From: Chara braunii
Lineage: Eukaryota > Streptophyta > Charophyceae > Charales > Characeae
Length of the DNA stretch: 35,670 bases
Reading direction: 5' to 3'
Assembly: GCA_003427395.1 (NCBI GenBank)
Contig: BFEA01000001.1
Coordinates: 2,783,472-2,819,141 of the forward strand
The translations under genes were made by a program, and so were the position numbers. This document shows positions 10,401 through 21,881 of the stretch, piece after piece. Every line of letters begins with the position of its first letter. Within the stretch, counting starts at the first letter, position 1. Below the pieces are notes generated by a model, which did not search any database, was not told the DNA's origin, and worked only from the letters and a program-made list of their open reading frames with translations.

Positions 10401-12736
10401 TGTTTTATGTAAGGAAGGGTAAAAGGGAATAACAAGGGTTTTTGAACGAACTATGCGACCTGGAAAGGAACCTGAGGGTTGGCAAAAGATGTTGTTACAC
10501 TCACATGTGTATGTTTTGGGGGACTATCTCTGAAGACTTTTTTTTCAGTAGGTTAGTTGCTTTAGATGTTCGCTAAGTGTTGAAGCTATAGGTATGAGAG
10601 ATGGATGATGGGAGAGAAATTTGGAATAAGATGGGACTGACCTTACTAGGAGTTAGGATCGGTGTTAGCTCACGATGTCATCTTCAAGAAGGCATCGTGG
10701 AGACTATCTCCGGTTCTAACTATCACGTAAGTGTCAGAAGTTTGTCCCAAGTATAGTTGTGTTTTGTCCTTGCATTTTCCGCTTTGTATAAATCTTGGCA
10801 GTCTCTTGTTCCTATGGGAAGCGCTGCCGAAATTTTACAGATCTGAAAGAGTTAGTCATTTTTTAACTCCTGAAAATTCTGAAAACACACTTTTCCTACG
10901 GGAAGCGTTGCCGAAATTTTACAGAATTTGGAGAGTTATATTATTTTCTGCTATGAGAAATCTAAAGTTTCGCCCTGTTTTGGGGAGATGATGCCATTGA
11001 TACCAGTTAGAGGAAGGTAGAAAGGAAACCCAGTTGCGTAGCTAGGCTACGATATGAAACAAATTTTCCATTTGGCTCAAACGTAGTAGTGACTCTCTTT
11101 GGCATGTACTGTGATGCAGGGCTGCGAATTCGATTGAAGGCTTGACTTGTTCGGCCTGATCCTACAGAGTATCATCTTCTGTTATCACTGATAACAGGTT
11201 AGTTGCTGATTCGTCGATTTTCGACTCAACTCCAATCCACTCTTGCCACTCAACCTAAAGGTTTTAGCCCTGTGGTTTAATTTGTTTCGTTGTGTTTTTA
11301 CATAGACTTTATTTGAATGGCCATTTAATAGAGATGTTGAGTATTTTATTTTGAAAGTTGCACAAAGAGTGGGGCTTGTATGGCTAAAGCGAGGGGTGTG
11401 AGCGCAAAGAATGGTTGAAGTTGACCCCGTGTAGTGCATGAACTTTGGTTGAATCTTTGATGTGATTGCAAGTATGTTTGGTGGTTCAGACTTTGGATTT
11501 GACTGTCTGCGGTCACTTAAGTATGTATGTCTAAGAGGAGTCTCACTGTGATTGTGAGAAGTGATCGTCACATATTTATAACCTTCTATATATATGTACA
11601 TACATACGCGTTGAGTGTTCGCGCGGCCTATTTTGACCGTGTGCAAGAGCTAAACAGATTATGGGTTGAGAGAAAAGAGAGATTTCCCTTTTATCCCTTT
11701 ATTTTTTAGAATTTGATAGTTGGACGTTATAGTTTGTGACAGCTGTCAAAGTCAAACCCCTTGAGTTCTCTCCACGCCTTGGATGGTGGAACTGGTTTTC
11801 AGGGCAATACGAGATGATTGTCACCACAGGTATGAACCTGTGTACCACCCACTCTCCACAGGGTGCAGAAGAGGGTGTAGTGATCAACCGCCTTGGCGGT
11901 TGTCTAGCGTTGAGAGATTAACCCCTCAAGGCGCGTGTCGGCCGACACTTGAATGTGGAAATGTGACCCCCGAGATCATCGAGTGTCGCATGATTTTGGG
12001 TACTACACAGTACTCCATCGTAACGACTGCTTGCGTATGCTTGCATGGCTAGTCGATATGAGAAAGCCCTGCGGTCGCGTGATTTTATCTTAAGTTTCAC
12101 GCACAACGCCCAACCGACTTCCATTTTAAAAGGTTATGGGTCGGACACTGAAGGGACTAAGAGTGTTATTGTATTGTTTGTTTTGTGTCCTTCCGTGCGT
12201 GTGAGTGTTGTGGTGTAACGCGTGGTATGTAGGATGCGTCGTAGTCGACCGACGACGAGTCATGCTCGGGACCTCAGCCCCCCAATGCGTCGATTCGTGT
12301 GCGGGTCCGATTGAGGGGCGTTGACCGCGCGTACCCCCTATGCTACAGCAAACGAGAAATGCCCTCGACCGGACCACCTCTGCGATTGCATATGAAAAGT
12401 TTTCGCACGTGGTTCGGTAGCACGGCTGGGATACACCCACCCAAGGGATGGTGACAACTCCCATGGGTGGAGGTAAGACGTGCCTCGCGTGACCCTATTC
12501 TGTCGTAGGGGCTCGCGAGAGGTACGGCTGGTGCACTCGGCCGGAGCGGCAATCCGCGCTCTACGACGAAGTCCTGCAAAATCATGCGTGACGCGGCCTG
12601 GAGGGTCCCCCTGCGGGACCGATGCGCTCGACAACGCATTTGCGTTATGTAGGACCCAGTTGGGCTTTCCCCCTGCACTCTAGCTTTTCTTCTAAATCTA
12701 TAGGCCTTTCTCCACCCTATTCATAAAAGAATCAGT

Positions 12737-12737
<1 letters not shown>
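10401..12737. other. Non-coding interval with minor repeats
   Basis: No gene recognised. A 153-codon minus-strand open frame at 11185-11646 has low-complexity, motif-free content and looks like chance. A perfect 8-bp inverted repeat with a 2-base loop sits at 11885-11902. A 33-base direct repeat lies at 10809-10925 (listed separately). GC content rises from about 11880 to 12680, where several overlapping open frames occur on both strands without recognisable domains. Confidence 0.5.
10809..10925. repeat. 33-bp direct repeat, period 84
   Basis: Positions 10809-10841 and 10893-10925 match at 31 of 33 bases. Both differences are T versus C (CCTATGGG/CCTACGGG and GCGCTGCC/GCGTTGCC). Confidence 0.85.
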
Positions 12738-12813
<76 letters not shown>

Positions 12814-12830
12814 TATGCATACACACACAC
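12738..12830. repeat. Compound (CT)n(CA)n microsatellite
   Basis: CT repeats run from 12738 to 12790, switch to CA until about 12813, and after a short ATATGCAT interruption continue as AC to 12830. Confidence 0.97.
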
Positions 12831-13473
12831 TCTCTTTTGGAGTTGTGTATAGCAAACATGACAAAACACAAACACAACATAATTGTTATTTTTTTCTTTT
12901 TCTTTTTCTTTTAAGCCCAGGTTGTTGTAGAGGTGGGATACTAGACGGATGACAGCCACCCACACGACTCGCCCACTCGGTTGTCCAGATGAACCCCTCT
13001 GAAGACCCCACCCACCCTTCCTCTCATCTTTTTGCCCTGGTGCACTCCCACCCCCCCTGTCCTACCCTAGTGTTAACCACCCAGGACCATCTTGGCAGGG
13101 TGACCTGAGCAGACAGCGGTTGGACGTATCGGGGCTAAGCAGAGACTCTTACCCCCTGCTCAGCCCCGGTTGAAGCAGACGCGGTACAAGCCTGATTGCA
13201 TGGGGACTTCGGGAGCTAGGTATGAACATGCCACTACAGGTCTTCATGAGGGTGCACAGTGACTCTCATCTAGCTTAGTTGTGTGGTGATGATAGAGAGT
13301 TGGGTATCCTCCGTTCCCTCGTATGTCCCTGGATCCCGTTTCGGCCATGACACTCCCGACATCCCGTGCGAAAGAACTGCTATGCCAGCCTCAACCCTAT
13401 GCTACGTACTAGGAGGATAGCCAACCCTAGGTCATGAGTTATGGACTGAGTTTCTTATCCTTATGTTGTCTTT
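12831..13473. other. Non-coding interval before the assembly gap
   Basis: About 640 bases containing a T-rich run near 12890-12912 and otherwise mixed-composition sequence. I see no coding region, RNA gene or repeat match I can support. Confidence 0.5.
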
Positions 13474-14083
13474 NNNNNNNNNNNNNNNNNNNNNNNNNNN
13501 NNNNNNNNNNNNNNNNNNNNNNNNNNNNNNNNNNNNNNNNNNNNNNNNNNNNNNNNNNNNNNNNNNNNNNNNNNNNNNNNNNNNNNNNNNNNNNNNNNNN
13601 NNNNNNNNNNNNNNNNNNNNNNNNNNNNNNNNNNNNNNNNNNNNNNNNNNNNNNNNNNNNNNNNNNNNNNNNNNNNNNNNNNNNNNNNNNNNNNNNNNNN
13701 NNNNNNNNNNNNNNNNNNNNNNNNNNNNNNNNNNNNNNNNNNNNNNNNNNNNNNNNNNNNNNNNNNNNNNNNNNNNNNNNNNNNNNNNNNNNNNNNNNNN
13801 NNNNNNNNNNNNNNNNNNNNNNNNNNNNNNNNNNNNNNNNNNNNNNNNNNNNNNNNNNNNNNNNNNNNNNNNNNNNNNNNNNNNNNNNNNNNNNNNNNNN
13901 NNNNNNNNNNNNNNNNNNNNNNNNNNNNNNNNNNNNNNNNNNNNNNNNNNNNNNNNNNNNNNNNNNNNNNNNNNNNNNNNNNNNNNNNNNNNNNNNNNNN
14001 NNNNNNNNNNNNNNNNNNNNNNNNNNNNNNNNNNNNNNNNNNNNNNNNNNNNNNNNNNNNNNNNNNNNNNNNNNNNNNNNNNN
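13474..14083. other. Assembly gap (610 Ns)
   Basis: Unbroken N run. It begins after TTT and ends in a T-run that I read as the poly-A tail of the minus-strand LINE, so the gap probably reflects failure to assemble through a homopolymer or repeat. Open frames predicted across it are artefacts. Confidence 0.99.
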
Positions 14084-14593
14084 TTTTTTTTTTTCCCATC
14101 AAAATAGGTTTCATAGCCCTTCGAATTAAACTCATATGACCGAGGATGGGGACCTCACAATTCCACCCGGAGTTATCCTGGCAGCATCAGCCAGTTTAGC
14201 TTACGAGCCAAAAGCTCGCCAGTGGAGTAGGCTAGTCTAGGCACATAAATGACCAAAACCAGGCCGCTGTCCTGAAACCCCTCCAAGAAGAAAAAAGAAA
14301 CAGCTTCAAGCCTTAAAAGCCAAACAAAACAAAAAAAATAAAACTTACCTACCAAAGACCCTGCTAACAAATAGGCTGCCACAACCTACTAACTTTAATT
14401 AACTCTCTATATAACCATCCTACGCTAGCCTAAACTAAACAAACTATCCTAAGTTCACTGTCTAAAACGACAGGTGGGACCTCCAGGGACCAAACCAAAC
14501 CTCTGCTGGCACTCCCTCCACGAACTAAGACCAACTGCCTTCCTCCTGCAGATATCAACCGAGCACCCAAGTTGCTACTCCTAACTATCCTGC
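14084..14593 (-). other. LINE 3' UTR and poly-A tail
   Basis: The run of T at 14084-14094 is a poly-A tail on the minus strand. Between it and the ORF2 stop (14594-14596) are about 500 bases without coding potential on the LINE strand. Confidence 0.75.
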
Positions 14594-17500
14594 CTAAAAC
14601 CATTTGTCAAACACAAGAATACCTTCTTCCAAACTCGCCAACTTTCCTCCCAATCCCCAGGTTTCGCCAAACCACCTTCCCGAGGTTTTCCTGCCTTTCC
14701 TTGCCCAATCCGCCTGAATGGTACGACGCAGAGAGGATTTAAATCCCATTCTGATTTCTTTGTTGGTCATCTCTCTGTTTTCGAAAATTTGCAGGTTACG
14801 TTGCTTCCAAATTACCTCCCATCCCACTGCCCTGGTTGCCTGGGCGACATATCCCCATCCTTTATGAAGATCCATGTTGTCTGGGATTCCCCCCAGTAGC
14901 ACCCACAGCCTGTCCCATGACATACAGTGCCCTGAAATAGATTCTCAAAACTTTTGCCACCAGTCCCAAATGCATTTCGAAGTTGGGCAATCATACCAAA
15001 GATGGTTGGTGGATTCATATGCCCAGCCACATCTCTTATAGATTATCTCGACTTGCATACCCCTCTGGAACAGAGTAATCGCTGAGGGGGTAGCAAACAG
15101 AGAAAGCAACCATGGGTTAACAGTTGCTTGCAAGTTCGGAGCCTGTACCAGTTGAGACCAGCAACGAGAAATGTTTTTTTCAATCTGGCTGACCTCACAG
15201 TCTAACACCTGTTTCCATCGTGAGGTAGCCATTTGAAGTGGGGAGCAGGTAGGACGTAGGGCATTATATCCCTGGGCTACCGAATACTGAATCAGTGGTA
15301 GATTTGCTCCTCCCTCACCTTCTCCTTGCCAACCCCACAATTTTGGGTCAACTCTTAACTCCATCAATGATTTAACCTGTGCAAACACTCTGCAGGACCA
15401 CTCACCTTCCTCGTCACAATCTTCCCAGACTCTAGTCTGGAGTAATGTCCCGTCCAATGGTGGATGTGTCTCATCCTCTTGGAGGGATAAAAAACTAGGT
15501 CTAGATAGGCCTTGCCACTGTTGGAGAACTCTTTTCCCGTTCAACTCAATCCTCATGAGCTTCCAGAAGGAAGGACTGTTCGCCAGGGGTCGTGAAATAT
15601 ACCGAGTCACTAGGGGGTCAGTTTCTTTTGGACTGAAGATATGACGCCAATCAGTCGGGATGGCTTGAATAAGCTTACTCAGTCTTTCTTCCACATACAA
15701 AACAGGGCTCAGCCGTGATCTCAGTTCTAACGGAGAAATCCATTGATTGGAGAGGCTATCCCAGATGTCATTGTTCCTAAGTATTCCCCTTTCAATCCAA
15801 TACCTGCCGAAGCTTTTGCCGGTCGAAGCGGCTGAGAAACAAGAACCGTCCTCTGTACAGATATACGAGTTATCGAAGAGTGGTTGTAATAGGACTTCCA
15901 TTTTCGTGACTGGATTCGACCAGGCGGTTGGCCTGAGTTTCCTCCAGGCAGAGATTATTGCTCTTCAGAATTTCGACTTAATTGTTCGGTTTTGATATGA
16001 GTTAAGCAATAAACACGTCCAAACGTCTGAGGGTCTACTCAAATTCCATTATGAGGCTAAAATCTCTTTTGCTAGGGAAACCCTGTGGGCATCCTCGAAG
16101 GAGCACATCGCTTTAATCATCCACCCGATGAGCATCGCAATGCTTTTACGCTGGGGGTCCATCGGTCCTAAACCACCTTCCGACTTAGGGAAGCATAACT
16201 GGTCTCAAGCGACCTTTGAAAGGAAACCTTCCCTCTCCTTAGCGAAAGGTTTCCAAACAAACCTGGTTGATCGTCTTCTAATCAAGGTACACAGGTTCCT
16301 ACCCAGTGGTCTGACGGCAGCAATGAACCACAATAATGCAAAAAGGGCACAGTTAATCACCATAGCCCTGCCAAAAATTGATAGGTGATATGCCTTACCC
16401 CAAGTGGAGATTCTCTGCATGGTACGCTGTAGAAGGATACTCTCCTGGTCAATCGTACAGGATAGTAAAGCAACATGGACCCCTAAAAACCTCTCCGACT
16501 CCCCTGACTTTATTCGTTTCATTCCCCAGTTCACCACCGGAGTGTGTGGCGCAGGTAGAAAGAACACCGATTTCGACCAATTCACAGATGCTTCTGACAA
16601 CTCTGAGTATTCGTCCAAACAAGACTTTAAAGCAACCATAAAAGACTCGGTGTTTTCGGAGATTGCAAACAAGTCGTCGGCCCCTTTACCTTGCATTGAG
16701 AGTTACCTGCTTTCAGACCCCTAATTTCTGGCTTTGCTCTTATGTTACAAAGGAGGTTTTCTATTTGCAGGACAAACAAGAGAGGGGCCAAGGGACAGCC
16801 CTGGCGTAGTGATCTGGTTAGAGCGAAGGGCTCTGAGATATTGTCGTTCACCATTACTGCCGCTGTTGACTTTGAATATAAGGCGATCACCCATTTACAC
16901 AGGTTTTCCCCAAAGCCCAGATGTCTGAGTGTAGACAGGACATACGTCCAGTTTACACGATCGTAAGCTTTCTCAAGATCCAACATAAGTATCATGACAT
17001 CTGCCGATGTATTCTCCACTACTTCCAGGGATTCAATGGCCGTTACTATATTGTCAAATATAAAACGGCCTTGCACGAAAGCTGCTTGATCTTTGTTCAC
17101 CAAAACAGGCAGGTATCGGCCCAACCTCCTTGCCAAGACTTTGGCCAGGAGTTTATATGACACGTTTAGTACGAAAATTGGTCTCCAATTTCTTATTTCG
17201 GACCGATCGCCTTTTTTGTATAACAGGGAAATAATCCCATTTCTCATTCCCTTTGATAGGCTTGTTCCCAACAGAGCCTGATTATAGATGTCCACAAGGT
17301 CTTCTTTAATTGAATCCCAGATCAGTAAGTAGAGCTCAACGGAAAGGTTGTCATCCCCTGGGGCTTTTCCCTTGGCCATAGAGCAAAGAGCTTCCCAGGC
17401 TTCATCCACTGTTACCGGGCGGTCTAGATCCAACTTACCATGTGCAGAGAGTCTAGCTGTGAATGAGGACCAATGACTAGAACCGTCAGTAAGATCCGCA

Positions 17501-18782
17501 ATAATTTCTTTTTGTGGCCTTCTAGTCGTAAGGATATCCTGATAGTACATTGCAGCGTAGGAACACAACTGGGACTGATCACATGCGATTGGGAGTTCCC
17601 CATAAAAAAGATGCATCAATTGGCTCATAGGGTGAGACAGACGTTTCGGGAGCAGCTTTTGGAAGGACTCTCTAGACATTCGATCGTATACTTCAATTTC
17701 TTTGACCTTCAAACATTCTGACCACAACTCTGACTGTTCCTGCTGATAAGAATCTCACTCAACCATCCGTTTTTCCCTCACTGGGCCCCAGACCAAATTT
17801 GAGATGGGATGAAGATTCATCCTCGACTCTGCATATTCGATTTTTTTAATCATGGCTTTTTCCTGGTTCTTTCGTCCAATTGCCAAGATCCATGAGAAGA
17901 GACTCAGATGACTTGAGAAGATGCGAGAACCAGCATCCCACCAATCTGCCTTTGAGGGGAAGGAGTCAGCATTCTTCTTCCAATCATTCCAAAATCTTTC
18001 CATCCAATCAATTACACCGGGATCCTTGAGGATCTGAGTATTGACTCTAAAATAGCCCGGGCCCCTCTCTGGTTTCAAGAAATTAAAGCTAGCCCAGACC
18101 GGTTTATGATCTGAAAGAGTCTGTGGGCACTTTACGATGTCTATCGTGGCATTCCATGCAGCAGGAGAAAGGAGGAAAAAATCTAACCTTCTGCGTATAG
18201 TACCTACCCCCTCCCGCACATTAGAGAACCAAGTGTAGCCCGGTGTTTCCGGATGGAGTAAGCTATGGGGTTCAATTAAGTCCATTTCGGACATTACATC
18301 TAACAACGCTTTTACATCTGGATTGCCCCAAATTGACTCATTCCTGTGCAATGAAGAATTCCAATGCCCAGCAAGGACAAGATGTTCACAGTCTAGGATA
18401 ACCAGAGGAAGGTCTTCGAAAAATATTCTTCGTTCCCGTAAGTCCGTTGGAGCATAAATACTGGCGATTACCCATTCTTGACCCTCTATCCAGAGTTTTA
18501 TCCAGGACCATCTTCCCCAAAGGTCAGCAAAAAAATCAACAATTTCCGCTTGGAGGTTTCGATGAACTAAAATAGCAACTCCCCTCGTGAGCCTCTGGCC
18601 GGGGACCAGATCTGTGGGCCGTCCCACCATGCACCCAAGGCTTCTATCTTAGACTCCGACAGTTTGCACTCCTAAAGACACATGATATCGATCTTCTTTT
18701 CGTGAATCCAGCTCTTGAGCCTTCCTTTCTTATTCCTAACCGATGTGTCTCCCAACCCGCGAATATTCCATGAGACAACATT
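14594..18782 (-). pseudogene. LINE ORF2: endonuclease-reverse transcriptase
   Basis: N-terminal endonuclease: VVSWNIRGLG right after the start, then the conserved L-x-E-C-K-L in which a TAG (18672-18674) replaces the expected Gln, then SDHKPV near 18109. The metal-site motif usually written GDFN reads GHWN near 18364. Reverse transcriptase: motif A LMLDLEKAYDRVNW (Asp at 16978-16980), motif B RSLRQGCPLAPLLF, motif C reading GADD instead of YADD or FADD (16673-16684). The C-terminus has Cys-x9-His-x4-Cys (CGWAYESTNH, WYDC) near 15010-15045, with the first Cys of the usual pair apparently Tyr. Stops in frame: 18672, 17755, 16205, 16049, 15965, 14945. Frame changes: near 18779, 18590-18605 and 16690. 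The protein would nick target DNA and prime reverse transcription on it. Confidence 0.92.
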
Positions 18783-20938
18783 AAGCCTGCCCATTACGGG
18801 CAGAGGCTCCAGTCGGTTGGATCTGGGAGGAAGAGGAAGAAGGTCCTGCCATTACCTGAGGCCAGGCGGACACCAAGGCCTGTTTGAGAAACTGCGAGTT
18901 AAGTTTCTTGTCCTTTCCCAGTTTTGCGTTCAATTCAAACAGGAATTCGGCGGATAACTCCGGAGACACTTGAACCCTCCGAAGATCGGATTTGCTACCC
19001 TCTGTGAACCAGGCTAGTGGGAGCAGCCGAACCCCTTCGGTCTCGAGATGCTCCAACTGACCTGGATGGAAGCAAGCATCAAAGAGAGGGGAGTAATACT
19101 TAGCCCTTGTGTCTACCAGAAACCGGGGCATGAAGATCTCAACGATGATACGCATGGAAAGCTTATTCTGAAACAAATTCCTTGCAAGTGTTTCGGAGGC
19201 AAACGACATCGGAGATTCCGGACAATTCATATTAAATAACATCGGGATACCATCCGGTCCCAGCTAAGCAATTATCCAGATTGAATCGCGAACGAAGGAA
19301 CAAACTATCGGTAGGAGCTTGGTTTCCATAACCGATTGTCCTTTGGACAGGGAATACATTCGGGCATGAGTAGATTTGCGCTTACCTGCCATTGACGAGG
19401 GAGTGCCAGAGTTGAACGAACCTTCGTTCGAGCTGCTCGAGGCTTCTGCACGAACCTCATCAACCCGGATCTCAATACCACCTCCTTCCGAAATCCGCCT
19501 TTGTTTCCCGGCGGATTCACCTCGGGATCGGCTTCCACTGAATACTTGCCCCTGTCCTCCCACAAGGGGGGGGGGGAGGAGGTATTGAGCTGCCATTCCC
19601 AAGTTGCCTGGTTGTTGCCTAGACAACGTACAAGTCCAGCCTTGACTCCAAGGAACAAAGGCGTGAAGGTTCGTGAGAGACGGGCTTGCGCCCAACTGAG
19701 ACCCCATCTGTTGACCTATCGGCTATTGCATAGCGAATGGGTGCGGGGGTATCCCTTGCAGAAAGAACAACCATCCGCCCGGTACCATAAACCAGTACCA
19801 TGACCGGATTAGTTGCGCCAACTTGGGATGCATGGAGATTACCGACCGCTTGATGTGCTGGTACACCTCCTGGTGAGAACATTGGATTGCTATGTAGGTT
19901 GACTCCTGCCGCAACACTTGATCCTGCCGGGGCCGCTGACGAAGCCGCATTACCTTGTGGCTGTTGCTGAAGACTTCCTCCCGGGGCGCGAAGCGAACCT
20001 TGGTGAAGCTGCTTTGCGCTGCCAGCTCGAGCGTTGAACGTAGGCTGCTGACTGTTGGAAGACCCACCTCGAGTTCAACGACTCGGTCTCCTACAGGTAT
20101 CCTCCGTATGGAAAAAATTGCGGCATCTTCCGCACCACTCCGTGTCGGCATTTGCCAACCTGACTTCCAGCATGTCTCCTTGGTGTGTTTGAATCCAAAT
20201 CTTGTCTTTCATGCAATCTCTCTTGGATGGCTCGATATCGAAACGTAGATTCACCAACTTAGGATCCGTCTCGTCAGCTTCGGGAAGATGGCGCTTCAGG
20301 ATTTTGCCGATGGCTCTTTCTACATGTACATGAATAAACACCATCTCATCGAGAGGGACTCCGACAACCACCACCCAAAACGTATCTTGATCTACCAACT
20401 TCCTCCAATCCTTGAGCTCTGCACGAGTCATCCATGGTTTAAATTCTGTGCGGTATATAACTCCCGCCAGTTCTATGAAGTCCGATCGCTTAGTGAGCAT
20501 CCAATTAGTGACCTCTTGGGTTCTTGGGATATACGAAACCACGTTAGGACTCTCCACCTTTATCCTGCCCCGCTTGAAGTCTTGTCCAAACAATTCATCG
20601 CTAATCCAGCCATCTTCATAAGCTCGGATAGCATCTTCCTTCACCTTCCTTGGCAAAAACCTAGCCCCCTCTCGAAAGATTACTGTGACTGTCCTTCCTT
20701 TGAGCCACTTCACCTTGACTTCGTCCACCGAGTTGTTTAAGGTGAATTTCACCTCTCTTCCATTGACTTCCATGACTCCTGGGTCAATGTCTGTTGGAAC
20801 GATGCCTTCCTCGTAACAAGCTCTGACCATTTCCAAGACTCGTTCCTCCTCCATTCGATAATCTCCAGGTACTTGGCTCCTTGCCTCTTGGTCTGTTCCC
20901 CCCTGCAGGGGGGGTTCTGCTTCCATCTTGGTTGACAA
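18781..20938 (-). pseudogene. LINE ORF1: RNA-binding protein with CCHC knuckle
   Basis: The first ATG is at 20938 and opens a 287-codon segment ending in a perfect CX2CX4HX4C knuckle (CGRCRNFFHTEDTC). A TGA at 20075-20077 interrupts it. The same frame continues with a Gln/Ala/Gly/Ser-rich tract to about 19800, then the path shifts one frame and runs, with TAG codons at 19723 and 19264, to a TAA at 18781-18783. The later part carries Ser-rich (SSSSNEGSFN) and charged stretches. The knuckle is followed by a long low-complexity C-terminal region. Plant L1 ORF1 proteins of this type bind element RNA to form the retrotransposition particle. The part after 19800 is assigned by frame continuity and composition, and is less certain. 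Confidence 0.8.
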
Positions 20939-21469
20939 CCAACCTTGCTTCGAGAAAGTTCTTCCCCTATTACGAGGCGGAATACTAACTAGATAGCAAC
21001 AGAGATGTTACGTACTGCACGTATATAAGCTGAAACGTATGGCAGTGTAGACGGGGCAGGGCAGAGGCATCTAGTTGCTGACGTCACCAGCTATGGCCAC
21101 CGCCATAGTCCCTTGACAAGGCAAGGGTATTGGGGCGTCACCCACTACTACCACGTCGGAAATTGCGCCGCCAACCAGGCCTGCCGAAGTAGGCGACTTT
21201 ACGACCGAGCGCCGTAGCGCCAGCGGTAACGACGGTCCGAAAGTTCATTCTCGTTGGTCCACGTTTGGTCGCTACGGGGTTTTCCGTAATACTATAATGA
21301 CAAACATAAAGGCCTGAAAGGCCTTCCTGTCCAGATTCGACTCTGCAATATAGCAAGTTGTTATCCAGCAAGCCTGGTCGAAGTCAATGTTCTCTATTCC
21401 CTCCTTCCATGTATGTAGGCTGGGGGGCAAGTACGTGGGGTGTCATGGCAAGAGCGTGCCCAGGAGAGC

Positions 21470-21592
21470 ATAGGGCCGACCAGAATCGAACTCACACCCT
21501 TTCCTTTGTGCCCACAGAGCATGAGCGACCGGAATCGAACTTGCACCATTTCCTTCGCTACGCCAGAAGCTAACCAACTGGATTCTCTTCCT
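21470..21592 (-). other. tRNA-like (B-box) remnants, tandem
   Basis: On the minus strand, 21592 to 21520 has a D-loop-like CAGTTGGTTAGC and, 34 positions after the GG, an intact T-loop GTTCGATTCC, exactly the spacing from tRNA G19 to G53. The segment is thus 73 nt long in tRNA numbering. However the acceptor ends pair at only about three of seven positions and the T stem has two mismatches. A second T-loop copy (GAGTTCGATTCTGG) follows at about 21493-21476, so the 3' half is duplicated. This fits a decayed tRNA gene or tRNA-derived SINE better than a working tRNA. Confidence 0.4.
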
Positions 21593-21717
21593 CTTTTTGA
21601 GCTCTAACCGCCTACCGGGTCCAATCAAGGTGGGTGGAAAGCATCATTTCTGACACCAATGTACACGACCGTCTCTCAGCAAAGTGCCATGGACCTCTAT
21701 TCATGCTATATCGTTGT

Positions 21718-21881
21718 AGTGAACTTACCAACTCTCTTCGATCCACGGTTGGGAACTACAATCTACCCACTTTCCCTCCACACGCACCCACCAACCGGAA
21801 GTGAACTTACCAACTCTGTTCGATCCACGGTTGGGAACTACAATCTACCCACTTTTCCTCCACACGCACCCACCAACCGGA
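21718..21881. repeat. 82-bp tandem duplication upstream of the E2 gene
   Basis: Positions 21718-21799 and 21800-21881 are almost identical, differing at only a few bases (for example CTCTTCG versus CTGTTCG and CCCTCC versus TCCTCC). The repeat ends about 375 bp before the E2 start codon. Confidence 0.93.

Larger units (their letters stand above)
14084..20990 (-). mobile_element. L1-like non-LTR retrotransposon (LINE), degenerate
   Basis: On the minus strand the order is ORF1 (CCHC knuckle), ORF2 (apurinic-type endonuclease, reverse transcriptase, C-terminal zinc-finger motif), 3' UTR and a poly-A tail. This is the classic plant L1 layout. The poly-A end abuts the N gap, so the 3' target-site copy cannot be seen. 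The 5' boundary, taken here at about 20990, is not defined by any repeat I can see. The coding path needs about nine stop-codon readings and at least four frame changes, so it cannot be autonomous now. It lies upstream of, and opposite to, the E2 gene. Confidence 0.92.

Noticed and set aside
11185-11646. 153-codon minus-strand open frame
   Set aside because: Low-complexity Ser/Thr/Asn-rich translation without motif, in a clearly non-coding AT-rich region, with no splice or homolog evidence.
12126-12683. Several overlapping open frames on both strands
   Set aside because: GC-rich composition alone explains them; they overlap in multiple frames and show no domain.
13434-14135. Open frames across the N run
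   Set aside because: They exist only because unknown bases contain no stop.
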